From Streptomyces ortus (GTDB lineage Bacteria; Actinomycetota; Actinomycetes; Streptomycetales; Streptomycetaceae), in NCBI RefSeq assembly GCF_026341275.1, contig NZ_JAIFZO010000002.1, positions 8,276,118-8,340,117 of the forward strand: a stretch of 64,000 nt of DNA. The letters run 5' to 3'. Shown here piece after piece: positions 24,842-32,799 of the stretch. Position 1 is the first letter of the stretch; the number at the start of each line of letters is the position of its first letter. Under the pieces are notes generated by a model. That model was not told where the DNA came from. It saw nothing but the letters and a program-made list of their open reading frames with translations, and made no database searches. Position numbers and translations under genes: made by a program.

Positions 24842-26317
24842 TCAGTGGCGTTCGCGGCACCACTGCCGGTACGCGGTCACCGCCGTCGGCAGGGTGGGAA
24901 AGATCCGCCCCGCGCCGACGCTGTCCGCCAGGCCGTATGCCTCCAGGTCGTCCAGCAGGTCCTGTTTGACGCGGGCGAGGGCGAAGACGATCCCGCGGTC
25001 GGTGAGTTCGCGGCGGAGTGCGTCGACGGCGTCGTGCGGTCGGGCCACCCGGGCCGGCAACTCCGCCACCGAGAGACCGACGGCCACGAGGACGCCGTAC
25101 AGGATGTCCAGGACAAGCACCCCGGTCAGACAGCCGAGGGACAGGAGCAGTTCGCGGCGCCGGAACGTGGCCAGTCGCCGGAAGCCCGCCAGGTCGATCA
25201 TGCGGACCGCGGCGTAGACGACGAGCGCCCCCAGCAGCGCCGTGGGAGTGCGGGCGAGCAACGGGCTGAGGAACAGCAGAACGGCGAGCACGCCCGAACC
25301 GGCGATCAGCGAGTACAACTGGCTGCGCCCGCCCGCCGACGCGGCGAGCGCGGTGCGGCTCGCGCTGCTGCTCACCGGGAAGCCCCGCACCAGGCCCGCG
25401 CCGAGGTTGGCGGCGCCCAGGGCGAGGAACTCCTGGTTGGCGTCCAGGGCTCGCGCGTCGCGCCCCGCGAAGGCACGTGCGGTGAGGATGACGTCGGTGT
25501 AGCCGACGAGGAGGACACCCAGGGCGGGCAGCAACAGGTCGGGCAGTTCGGTCAGGTCCGGCGGAGCGAGCGGGGGAAGACCGGCCGGAACGTCACCGAT
25601 CACCTTGATCCCGTGCCGCTCGTCGAGTCCGAGGGCCACCACCGCGGCGGTCGCCAGTAGGACGGCCAGCAGCGGGCCGGGCAGGGCGCGGAGGTACCGC
25701 GCGGCGGCGAAGAGGAACAGCAGCACGGCGGCGGCGAGCAGCAGCGTGGGCAGATGGGCGTCCGGCAGGTTACGGACGAAGGACCACGTCTTCGGAAAGA
25801 ACCCGGAGCCCGTGGAGCGGACACCGGTGAGCTTGGGGAGTTGATCGACCATCATGATGAGGGCGACGCCCGCCAGGTATCCGATGAGCACGGGCCTGGA
25901 CAACAGATCCGCGACGAACCCGAGCCGGGCCACCCAGGCGACCACGCACAGCAGACCGACGGCGATCGCGAGCACGGCCGACAGCGTCGCGTACCGGGCC
26001 GGGTCTCCGGCCGCGAGGGGACCCACCACCGCCGCCGTCATCAACGCCGTCGTCGACTCCGGGCCGACGGAGAGCAGTGAGGAGGAGCCGAGCAGCGCGT
26101 ACAGGGCCAGTGCGGGCAGGATGGCCCACAGCCCGGCGACCGGCGGCAGCCCGGCCACGCCCGCGTACGCCATGACCTGGGGCACGAGGTACGCGGCCAC
26201 GGTCATGCCCGCCAGGACATCGGCCCTCAGCCACGCGCGCCGGTAGCCGATCAGGGCGCCGAGCCCGGGGGCCGGCCGACGCCACAGCGGGACGCGGCCA
26301 CCGACACGCGGGGACAT
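24842..26317 (-). CDS. SulP-family anion transporter with truncated STAS domain
   Basis: A 491-residue membrane protein with the SulP core (about 11-12 helices; AYLVPQVMAYAGVAGLPP, SVGPESTTALM, GFPVSSSASRTALA). SulP proteins carry sulfate, bicarbonate or organic anions. The cytoplasmic STAS domain is abnormal: VARPHDAV, which normally leads into the linker and first STAS half, runs straight into DALRRELTDRGIVFALARVKQDLL, the second half. About 70-80 residues seem to be deleted in frame. The protein may be stable but regulation through STAS is doubtful. It precedes a run of stress genes. Confidence 0.8.
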   Translation of the reverse strand: MSPRVGGRVPLWRRPAPGLGALIGYRRAWLRADVLAGMTVAAYLVPQVMAYAGVAGLPPVAGLWAILPALALYALLGSSSLLSVGPESTTALMTAAVVGPLAAGDPARYATLSAVLAIAVGLLCVVAWVARLGFVADLLSRPVLIGYLAGVALIMMVDQLPKLTGVRSTGSGFFPKTWSFVRNLPDAHLPTLLLAAAVLLFLFAAARYLRALPGPLLAVLLATAAVVALGLDERHGIKVIGDVPAGLPPLAPPDLTELPDLLLPALGVLLVGYTDVILTARAFAGRDARALDANQEFLALGAANLGAGLVRGFPVSSSASRTALAASAGGRSQLYSLIAGSGVLAVLLFLSPLLARTPTALLGALVVYAAVRMIDLAGFRRLATFRRRELLLSLGCLTGVLVLDILYGVLVAVGLSVAELPARVARPHDAVDALRRELTDRGIVFALARVKQDLLDDLEAYGLADSVGAGRIFPTLPTAVTAYRQWCRERH

Positions 26318-26422
26318 GTGCCTCCTCCCGTCGGGTCCGCCGAGGATCCGCTCCGGTCGGGCCCTCCGAAGGGTCCACCGGCGGACCGACGTCCGCGAAG
26401 AGCCGACCGGAGCCGGACGCGG

Positions 26423-27100
26423 TCACCCCCAGGCCTCGTCCACCGTCGAATCCCCATGCTCGGAGAGGTCGAACTCGACGTCCACGACACCCTCGACAGC
26501 CCGTGCCAGACGGGCGGCCACCGGGACCAGGGACGTGTCCCGGATGTGTCCGCTGAGCTTCACCACACCGTCCCGTACCTCCGTCCGCACGGAGGACGAG
26601 GGCATGGGGAACAGGTACGCCACGACTTCCCGCCGGACTTCCTCCGCCATCTCCTCGTCGTCCCGCAGGAAGACCTTGAGCAGGTCGGCGCGGCTGACGA
26701 TGCCGTGCAACGAACCGGATGCGTCGACGACGGCAAGCCTCTTGACCTTGGCGCGCGCCATCGTCCGGGCGGCCTGGGCGAGCGTCGCGTCGGGGGCGGT
26801 GGTGAGGGCAGGGGAGGTCATCAACTCCTCAGCGGTCACCGCGCCGGCCTTGGCGAGGTCGGAGAGCCTGCGCAACTGCGTGTACCGGTCGGGGTCGCTG
26901 TCGCGGAACTCCTCCTTGGGCAGCAGATCGGCCTCGGAGACGACCCCGACCACCCGTCCCTTTCCTCCCACGACCGGCAGGGCGCTGACCTTCCGCTCCT
27001 GCATCGTCCGCACGATCTCCTTGAACGAGGCGTTGCGGTCCACCGTGGCGACGGCGTGGGTCATCACATCGCTCACGACGTGCGGCGTGCCGTGCATCAT
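26423..27100 (-). CDS. CBS-CBS-BON domain protein
   Basis: A 225-residue soluble protein: two CBS motifs (VSDVMTHAVATVDRN... near residue 10 and AEELMTSPALTTAPD near 92) that bind adenosine nucleotides, followed by a BON domain (VRTEVRDGVVKLSGHIRDTSLVPVAARLARAVEGVVDV). Such proteins belong to hypoxia/stationary-phase regulons in Streptomyces. It is 32 bp from the downstream cyclic-nucleotide-type gene and fits the stress context. Confidence 0.83.
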   Translation of the reverse strand: MMHGTPHVVSDVMTHAVATVDRNASFKEIVRTMQERKVSALPVVGGKGRVVGVVSEADLLPKEEFRDSDPDRYTQLRRLSDLAKAGAVTAEELMTSPALTTAPDATLAQAARTMARAKVKRLAVVDASGSLHGIVSRADLLKVFLRDDEEMAEEVRREVVAYLFPMPSSSVRTEVRDGVVKLSGHIRDTSLVPVAARLARAVEGVVDVEFDLSEHGDSTVDEAWG

Positions 27101-27132
27101 GCCTCCTTGAGCGCTTCGATCGAGGGTGTCGT

Positions 27133-27597
27133 TCAGACGCGGCTGCCGCTGCCGTAGGGGGCGTACAGGTCCAGCAGCCGGGTGCGGGCGGAGCGCAGCC
27201 GGTGGGCCAGTACGTCACCGACCCACTGGGTGACCGCCGTGCCGAATGCGGGATCGCTCACGCACAGGCCGCGTATGGCCGCGGCGTCGAACTCGTAGGC
27301 CCGTACGGGAGTTGTCGCCTCGGCGCCCAGATGCCAGGTGTGCGGCGCGAACAGCCAGGACCAGCCGACGAGTTGGTTGTGGCCGAGTGTCTCGATGACC
27401 GCCGCCCGCCGGCCCGGCACCCGCATGTCGAGAGCGATCGTGCCGGTGCGCACGATCCAGAACCGGTCGGCCCGTCCGCCTTCCTCGAAGAGGCGGCTGC
27501 CCATCTCGAACGACACCTCGTGGGCAAGGTGCAGCAACCGCTGCCGGTGTTCGGCGGGGAGGGCCCGCATCATGTTCGACGTGACGGAATCGTTCAT
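27133..27597 (-). CDS. cyclic-nucleotide-binding-domain protein without HTH
   Basis: A 154-residue protein containing only a CNB/CRP-type jelly roll (FEEGGRADRFWIVRTGTIALDMRVPGRRAAVIETLG, then LVGWSWLFAPHTWHLGAEA). No C-terminal DNA-binding helix-turn-helix is present, so it is a sensor subunit rather than a CRP. Cyclic-nucleotide contact residues are not conserved clearly. The start has GGAGG upstream. Similar genes accompany USP and DevS-like genes in Streptomyces. Confidence 0.75.
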   Translation of the reverse strand: MNDSVTSNMMRALPAEHRQRLLHLAHEVSFEMGSRLFEEGGRADRFWIVRTGTIALDMRVPGRRAAVIETLGHNQLVGWSWLFAPHTWHLGAEATTPVRAYEFDAAAIRGLCVSDPAFGTAVTQWVGDVLAHRLRSARTRLLDLYAPYGSGSRV

Positions 27598-27665
27598 GGG
27601 GTGCCTCCAAGGCTGCACGCGGTCCTGTCCCCTACAGCGTCTTACCGGGCCCTGGTGAGGGCCAT

Positions 27666-27679
27666 GGGCCACACGGCCC
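27666..27679. promoter_or_regulatory. DevR/OsdR-like inverted repeat
   Basis: GGGCCACACGGCCC has perfect 5-bp arms (GGGCC/GGCCC) around four bases. Similar G/C-rich inverted repeats are targets of the dormancy regulator OsdR (DevR) in Streptomyces, and the flanking genes are of dormancy type. The exact consensus is recalled, not computed. Confidence 0.4.
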
Positions 27680-27818
27680 CATGGGCAGGCCACCCGGTAC
27701 TCCGCGCGGGCTCCGCGGCGCACGGTGCCGGCCCCCCGGCCCATCCAGTGGGGCCCAACAGACCCGCGAAGGGCCGCAAGGCCCCTACGCACGGATCGGT
27801 TTCTGCCCGAAGCTCGAC

Positions 27819-27908
27819 GAGAAGCGCTTCGAAGAGAAGCGGCTCGTCGAAAAGTGCTTCGTCGAGAAGCGCTTCGTCGAGAAGTGCTTCGACGGGAAGA
27901 GCTTCCGG
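27819..27908. repeat. 15-bp tandem repeat, six units
   Basis: Unit GAGAAGCGCTTCGTC, with variants, starts at 27819, 27834, 27849, 27864, 27879 and 27894. The core GAAGYGCTTC is itself palindromic, so each unit could be a protein site. The array ends 25 bp upstream of the USP start codon. Confidence 0.85.
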
Positions 27909-27932
27909 TTCCGGACTCAGGAGGTAGGCAGC

Positions 27933-28844
27933 ATGCTGCGCCATGTAACCGCGGGCGTCGACGGTTCCGTCGAGAGCCTTGCGACCGCACACTGGGCGGC
28001 CCGGGAAGCCGTGCGCCGTGGAGCTCCTCTGAGGCTGGTGCACGCCTGGCAGTGGCACCCGCGCCCACCCGCCTCCGTCCCCATGGGCAACAGCGAGCAC
28101 GAGTGGGCCCAGGCGACCCTGAACCAGGTGGTCGGCAGCGTGCGGGCCGCACACCCCGACCTCCACATCGATTCCCGGCTGGTGTCCGACTCCCCGGTCG
28201 GGGCGCTGCTCGCCTCACCCGACGAGACCGAACTGCTGGTACTCGGCTCCCGGGGGCTCGGCGGTCTCGCGGGGTTCATGGTCGGCTCGGTGTCCCAGCG
28301 GGTCGTCGCCAGGTCCGTACGCCCGGTCGTGCTCGTCCGCGCGGGCCGGGCCGCGGCCGACGAGCACTCCACGACACCCGGCGGGAAGGAGCCTTCGCCG
28401 CAGACCCACGGGACGTCGAACCGCGATGTCGTGCTCGGCCTGGACGTCCGGCACCCCTGTGACGAACTGATCGAGTTCGGCTTCGAGGCCGCCCGGCTGC
28501 AGGGCGCCGCCCTGCGGGTGGTCCATGCCTTCAGCGTTCCCTCCGCCGACGGCGCCGACCTGCACGCGGTCACCGGGGCGGGGGCGGAGGTGCTCGCCGC
28601 GCAGGAACGCGCCGTCGTCGCGGCGCTGCGGCCGTGGTGCGCTAAGTACCCCGAGATCTCCGTGACCGAGACCGTCTCCGAAGGCCGTCCGGCCGCCGCC
28701 CTGGCCCACGCCTCGTCCGAAGCCCGCCTCGTCGTCGTGGGCCGGAAGATCCGGGCGAGCCACCTCGGGACGCACATCGGTCCCGTGGCCCACGCGGTCC
28801 TGCACCACGCCAACTGCCCCGTCGCCGTGGTCCCGCACGCCTGA
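27933..28844 (+). CDS. universal stress protein, tandem USP domains
   Basis: A 303-residue cytoplasmic protein with two USP domains, residues about 1-145 and 165-303. The first carries an ATP-binding signature (VLGSRGLGGLAGFMVGSVSQRVVARSVRPVVLVR); the second is degenerate (VVVGRKIRASHLGTHIGPVAHAVLHHANCPVAVV). Such proteins accumulate in dormancy and low oxygen. The SD is CAGGAGG. Its leader holds the 15-bp repeat array. Confidence 0.88.
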   Translation: MLRHVTAGVDGSVESLATAHWAAREAVRRGAPLRLVHAWQWHPRPPASVPMGNSEHEWAQATLNQVVGSVRAAHPDLHIDSRLVSDSPVGALLASPDETELLVLGSRGLGGLAGFMVGSVSQRVVARSVRPVVLVRAGRAAADEHSTTPGGKEPSPQTHGTSNRDVVLGLDVRHPCDELIEFGFEAARLQGAALRVVHAFSVPSADGADLHAVTGAGAEVLAAQERAVVAALRPWCAKYPEISVTETVSEGRPAAALAHASSEARLVVVGRKIRASHLGTHIGPVAHAVLHHANCPVAVVPHA

Positions 28845-29143
28845 TGTCATCCGGCCCCGTCGTCCCAGGGCCGGGTGGACCACGGAGGACGGCCCCGGGC
28901 GCACGGTCGAGCTGGTCACGGTCGCCGGCCGGTACCAGAACGAGTGGTGGGGCCGCACCGAACGCCTCCTCGGCCGCACCGGGTTCGTGCCGTCCCGGCT
29001 GCCCCGGGGCCGACCGGCGCGGGTCGGTTCCGGGCGTGGCGGCCGGGCCGGATCCGTATCCTCTCCCACACCGGCCCGATAGCGTGACACGCGACCGGAA
29101 CCGTTCCGCTGTCCGTGCGTCGAGGCACCTGGAGGATCAACCG
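28845..29143 (+). other. 299-bp gap before the GAF kinase gene
   Basis: One plus-strand frame stays open with coding-like third-position GC (a stretch reading VELVTVAGRYQNEWWGRTER near 28905-28965) but has no start codon and leads to a TAG near 29082. It could be a remnant of a gene lost between the stress genes. Nothing else stands out; the SD of the kinase is at 29131. Confidence 0.3.
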
Positions 29144-30871
29144 GTGGGAAGCTCCGAGGAGTCCTTTCAGGCCCGCGTACGGCTGCCGCAGCTGAAGCTG
29201 GACGAGCTGCTGGAGGAACTGCAGGCCAGGCTGGATGCCGCCCGAGGTACGCGCGACCGGGTGCACAGCCTGCTGGAGGCCGTGCTCTCCGTCGGCCGGG
29301 AGCTGGACCTCGAACAGGCGCTCTACAGCATCGTGGAGGCCGCGGCCGTGCTGGTGGACGCGGAGTACGCCGCCCTGGGTGTGATCGGGCCGGACGGGAA
29401 GCGGCTGTCGGCCTTCCACACGGTCGGGATCAGCGAGAAGCAGATCGCCGAGATCGGCCATTATCCGGAAGGGCACGGCATTCTGGGCGAGCTCATCAGC
29501 CACCCCGAGCCCCTGCGGCTGGTGAAACTCTCCGAGCATCCCTCCTCGTACGGCTTCCCGCCCCACCACCCGCCGATGAACACCTTCGTCGGTGTGCCGA
29601 TCCGGGTGCGGGACCTGGTTTTCGGCAATCTCTATCTGACCGAGAAGCGGGGCGGGGCGCAGTTCGACGAGGAGGACGAGTCGGTCCTGTCGACGCTGGC
29701 CGTGGCGGCCGGCGTGGCGATCGACAACGCCCGTCTGTACGAGGAGTCGCGGCTGCGTGAGCGCTGGCTGCAGGCGAGCGCGGAGATCACGCACTGTCTG
29801 ATGTCCGGCAGGGACCGCGCCGAGGTGCTCGGCCTGATCGCGGAACGGGCGAGGGAGATCACCTCGGCGGCCCTGGCCGTGGTCGCCCTGCCGATGGAGA
29901 ACACCGACTCGCTGACGGTGGAACTGGCCATCGGAGAGGGCGCCGGGACGCACCGCGGGCTCGTGCTGCCGGTGGACGACGGTCTGATCGGCCGGGCGTT
30001 CTCCTCGGCCGCCTCGGTCGCCAGCGCCGACATCTCCACCGAGGAACGGGCCGCGTCCGGCCCGCAGCGGTTCAACGGGCTGGGCCCGGCGGTAGCCGTC
30101 CCGATCGGCTCGGGCGAGCGTGTACGAGGGATCGTCCTGCTGGTACGGGACTCCGGTCGGCCGGAGTTCACCGGAAAGGAGACCGAGGCGCTGCAGGGCT
30201 TCGCCGCGCAGGCCGCGGTCGCGATGGAACTGGCCGAACACCGGGAGGACGCCGAGGAGATCGCGGTGCTCAAGGACCGTGACCGGATCGCCCGCGACCT
30301 CCACGACCTCGCGATCCAGCGGCTGTTCGCCACCGGCATGACCCTGCAGAGCGCCGGCCGTTTCATCGAGCACTCCGAGGCTTCCGAGCGCGTGGTGCGG
30401 GCGGTGGACGACCTCGACGAGACCATCAAGATCATCAGGTCGACGATCTTCGGTCTGCGTGCGCGCGAGGGCGCCACGGCCCCGGGCTTGCGGGCCCGCG
30501 TGGTACGCATGGTCGGCGAGACGGCTCCCGTGCTGGGCTTCACCCCCAGCCTCCGGATGGAAGGCCTGGTGGACACGCAGGTCACCAAGGAGACGGCGGA
30601 CCATGTGGTGGCCGTGCTCTCCGAGGCCCTGACGAACATCGCCCGGCACGCGCGGGCCACCCGGGCCGCGGTGGTTCTGGAGACCGACGGCCGTGAGGTA
30701 CGCCTGACGGTTTCCGACAACGGCGTGGGCATCCCGGCCGGGGGCCGCCGCAGCGGTTTGCGCAACATGGCGGAACGCGCCGGGCAGTTGGGCGGGGAGA
30801 TGCAGTTGGGCGACTCCGACGGCGGCGGTACCACTGTGGTGTGGTGGGCGCCGGTAAGCGCGGCCACCTGA
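29144..30871 (+). CDS. GAF-GAF sensor histidine kinase, DevS/OsdK-like
   Basis: A 575-residue soluble kinase. GAF1 (about 60-200) and GAF2 (about 215-365) precede a HisKA_3 dimerisation box with the phospho-accepting His387 in IARDLHDLAIQRLF and an HATPase (SEALTNIARHARAT, VSDNGVGIP, GLRNMAERA). The architecture and sequence match DevS/DosT/OsdK-type redox or oxygen sensors; GAF1 of this family binds haem, and its likely His in the HPPMNTFVG region is visible. No partner response regulator of the LuxR type is intact nearby (see the pseudogene at 32800). The GTG follows GGAGGA. Confidence 0.85.
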   Translation: MGSSEESFQARVRLPQLKLDELLEELQARLDAARGTRDRVHSLLEAVLSVGRELDLEQALYSIVEAAAVLVDAEYAALGVIGPDGKRLSAFHTVGISEKQIAEIGHYPEGHGILGELISHPEPLRLVKLSEHPSSYGFPPHHPPMNTFVGVPIRVRDLVFGNLYLTEKRGGAQFDEEDESVLSTLAVAAGVAIDNARLYEESRLRERWLQASAEITHCLMSGRDRAEVLGLIAERAREITSAALAVVALPMENTDSLTVELAIGEGAGTHRGLVLPVDDGLIGRAFSSAASVASADISTEERAASGPQRFNGLGPAVAVPIGSGERVRGIVLLVRDSGRPEFTGKETEALQGFAAQAAVAMELAEHREDAEEIAVLKDRDRIARDLHDLAIQRLFATGMTLQSAGRFIEHSEASERVVRAVDDLDETIKIIRSTIFGLRAREGATAPGLRARVVRMVGETAPVLGFTPSLRMEGLVDTQVTKETADHVVAVLSEALTNIARHARATRAAVVLETDGREVRLTVSDNGVGIPAGGRRSGLRNMAERAGQLGGEMQLGDSDGGGTTVVWWAPVSAAT

Positions 30872-30894
30872 CGCGCGTCTGCGATCGCTGACCG

Positions 30895-30986
30895 GACCGA
30901 CACATCTGAGACCGACACATCTGAGACCGACACATCTGAGACCGACGCATCCGAGACCGGCGCATCTGGTCGACCGACACATCTGC
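30895..30986. repeat. 15-bp tandem repeat, six units
   Basis: GACCGACACATCTGA is repeated at 30895, 30910, 30925 (exact), 30940, 30955 (variants), then after two bases at 30972. It sits in the gap between the kinase gene and the convergent TetR gene. Confidence 0.88.
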
Positions 30987-31002
30987 TTGACTGACCCGCC
31001 GA

Positions 31003-31608
31003 TCAGGGAGACTCGCTCTCGACGCGTTCGCGCAACGCCTGTGAGAGCGCCCCGACGGTCACGTCCACCACGGCCCGCAGCTGTGCCGGGCTCGACCCGG
31101 CTCTGCTCATGACAGCGAGGGACTGGTTCACTGCCGCCGCGTGTACGGCGAAGGCGTCCGCGTCCTGGTCGGTCATGCGGCCGGCCTTCAGCGCGGCGCG
31201 CAGGCGCAGGCGCTGGAAACCGAGCGCCTGCCTGGCGTGTGTCGCCACGGCCGGGCTCAGCACCGGAATCGCCATGGCCGACTGGGCGATCAGGCATCCA
31301 TCGGGCAGTTCGGGATCGGCGATGCGCTGCAGGGTGACGTCGAAGAACGCGCGGACGGCCGCGACGGGTTCGGACGCCGCGCAGGACAGGGCGGCGTCGT
31401 ACCGGTCGCCGTAGCGCGCGGTGTAGCGATCCAGGCAGCGCAGGAACAGTGTGTCCTTGTCGCCGAGCGAGGAGTAGATCGAGCTGCGGTTCAGACCGGT
31501 GGCCCGGGACAGGTCGTCGACCGAGGTGTCGGCGTAGCCGGCGCGCCAGAACTGGATCATCGCCGCGTCGAGCACCGTGTCCATGTCGAACTGCTTCTTG
31601 CCTGCCAT
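31003..31608 (-). CDS. TetR-family regulator
   Basis: A 201-residue regulator with a typical HTH (FDMDTVLDAAMIQFWRAGYADTS, GLNRSSIYSSLGDKDTLFL) and a TetR_C domain of the FabR/AcrR-like kind. It is divergent from an alpha/beta hydrolase and 61 bp away lies a perfect 20-bp inverted repeat, its likely operator. The hydrolase substrate or product may be the inducer. Confidence 0.85.
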   Translation of the reverse strand: MAGKKQFDMDTVLDAAMIQFWRAGYADTSVDDLSRATGLNRSSIYSSLGDKDTLFLRCLDRYTARYGDRYDAALSCAASEPVAAVRAFFDVTLQRIADPELPDGCLIAQSAMAIPVLSPAVATHARQALGFQRLRLRAALKAGRMTDQDADAFAVHAAAVNQSLAVMSRAGSSPAQLRAVVDVTVGALSQALRERVESESP

Positions 31609-31668
31609 GTGGCACTCCTGGTCGGTGTGTCGCTGTCGTAGGGGTCCGGCCGTTGGTCGCCATCCTAT

Positions 31669-31688
31669 CTTGAACTAAATGGTTCAAG
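31669..31688. promoter_or_regulatory. TetR operator
   Basis: CTTGAAC and GTTCAAG are perfect 7-bp arms separated by six bases (TAAATG). It lies between the divergent TetR and hydrolase genes. Confidence 0.72.
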
Positions 31689-31710
31689 AAGTGTTAGCCT
31701 CCACACCCAA

Positions 31711-31750
31711 CACCGATGGAGGATTCCGTACACCGATGGAGGATTCCGTG
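31711..31750. repeat. 20-bp duplication carrying SD and start
   Basis: CACCGATGGAGGATTCCGTA (31711-31730) is repeated at 31731-31750 with the last base changed to G, which makes the GTG start of the hydrolase. Both copies hold GGAGGA. Confidence 0.8.
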
Positions 31751-32680
31751 ACCGTCTCCGAAAGCAGTCCCGTCTCCGAATGCAGCCCCGTCCGCGACCT
31801 GCCCCCGCAGGACCTGGCCGGTTTCACCCACCGCTGGGTCGACGCGGACGGCATCCGCCTGCATGCCGTCGACGGCGGCCGGCCGGACGGCTCGGCCGTC
31901 GTCCTGCTCGCCGGGTTCCCGCAGACCTGGCAGGCCTGGCGAAAGGTCATGCCCAGCCTTGCCGACCGGTTCCGCGTCATCGCGATCGATCTGCCGGGGC
32001 AGGGCCACTCCGAGCGCTTGGAGCGCGGCTACGACACCCACACGGTCGCCGCCCACGTCCACACCGCCGTGGAGGCGCTCGGAGTGCCGTCCTACTGGCT
32101 GGCCGCCCATGACATCGGAGCGTGGGTCGCCTTCTCCCTGGCCCTCAAGCACGAGAACCGGCTGCGCGGAGTCGCCCTGCTGGACGCCGGAATCCCCGGC
32201 ATCTCCCTCCCGGAGGCGATCCCCACCGATCCGGCCCGGGCGTGGAAGACCTGGCATTTCGCGTTCCACCTCGTGCCCGACCTGCCCGAGACCCTGCTCA
32301 CCGGCCGCGAACGGGAGTACGTCGGCTGGTTCCTGCGGACGAAGGCACTGTGTCCCGACACGTTCGACGACGCCGACCTCGACCTCTACGCCGCGGCCCT
32401 CGCCGCCGACGGCGGGCTCGGCGCCGCCCTCGCCTACTACCGGGACGCCGCCGAGTCCGCGCGCAGGAACCACGAGGCGCTCAGCCGGCAGCACCTGACC
32501 GTGCCCGTCCTCGGAATCTCCAGCAGCCACGGCTCCGTCCCGGACATGGCGGCCTCCCTCAGCCCGTGGGCCGACGACACCACCGGAGTCGTCGTGGCCG
32601 ACGCCGGGCACTTCATCCCCGACGAGCAGCCCGACGCCGTCGCTGCCGCGATAGCCGACTTCGTCACCGGACGCGTCTGA
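31748..32680 (+). CDS. alpha/beta-hydrolase (epoxide hydrolase/haloalkane dehalogenase-like)
   Basis: A 310-residue alpha/beta-hydrolase: oxyanion-hole region LLAGFPQTWQAWRKV, nucleophile elbow AHDIGAWVAF with Asp as nucleophile (epoxide hydrolase/dehalogenase type), and the catalytic His in DAGHFIPDEQPD. A GTG at 31748 with GGAGG five bases upstream is chosen; an in-frame ATG at 31736 is the alternative. The N-terminus has a short repeated Ser-Val motif (VSESSPVSECSPV). It is controlled by the divergent TetR gene. Confidence 0.82.
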   Translation: MTVSESSPVSECSPVRDLPPQDLAGFTHRWVDADGIRLHAVDGGRPDGSAVVLLAGFPQTWQAWRKVMPSLADRFRVIAIDLPGQGHSERLERGYDTHTVAAHVHTAVEALGVPSYWLAAHDIGAWVAFSLALKHENRLRGVALLDAGIPGISLPEAIPTDPARAWKTWHFAFHLVPDLPETLLTGREREYVGWFLRTKALCPDTFDDADLDLYAAALAADGGLGAALAYYRDAAESARRNHEALSRQHLTVPVLGISSSHGSVPDMAASLSPWADDTTGVVVADAGHFIPDEQPDAVAAAIADFVTGRV

Positions 32681-32726
32681 CGCACCGGACGTGCAGGGCG
32701 CGCCTGATGCGCCGGACACGACTCCC

Positions 32727-32780
32727 GCGCACATCGCGTATACCGCTCCCGCCGCGCACATCGCGTATACCCCTGCCGCC
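32727..32780. repeat. 27-bp tandem duplication
   Basis: A 27-bp unit beginning GCGCACATCGCGTATACC starts at 32727 and again at 32754 with two differences, followed by a partial third copy. It lies upstream of the LuxR-type pseudogene. Confidence 0.75.
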
Positions 32781-32799
32781 GCGCACCTCGACCCGGACC

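Larger units (their letters stand above)
27598..27932. other. 335-bp intergenic region between CNB and USP genes
   Basis: No gene. It holds divergent promoters, several GGCC-rich inverted repeats (one at 27666-27679), and a six-unit 15-bp tandem repeat at 27819-27908 directly upstream of the USP SD. Confidence 0.6.

Noticed and set aside
27819..27908. CRISPR-like array
   Set aside because: Units abut without unique spacers and there are no cas genes; it is a tandem repeat.
28916..31687. 923-codon minus-strand open frame
   Set aside because: It is antisense to the GAF kinase; the plus strand has the H387 box and ATPase motifs.
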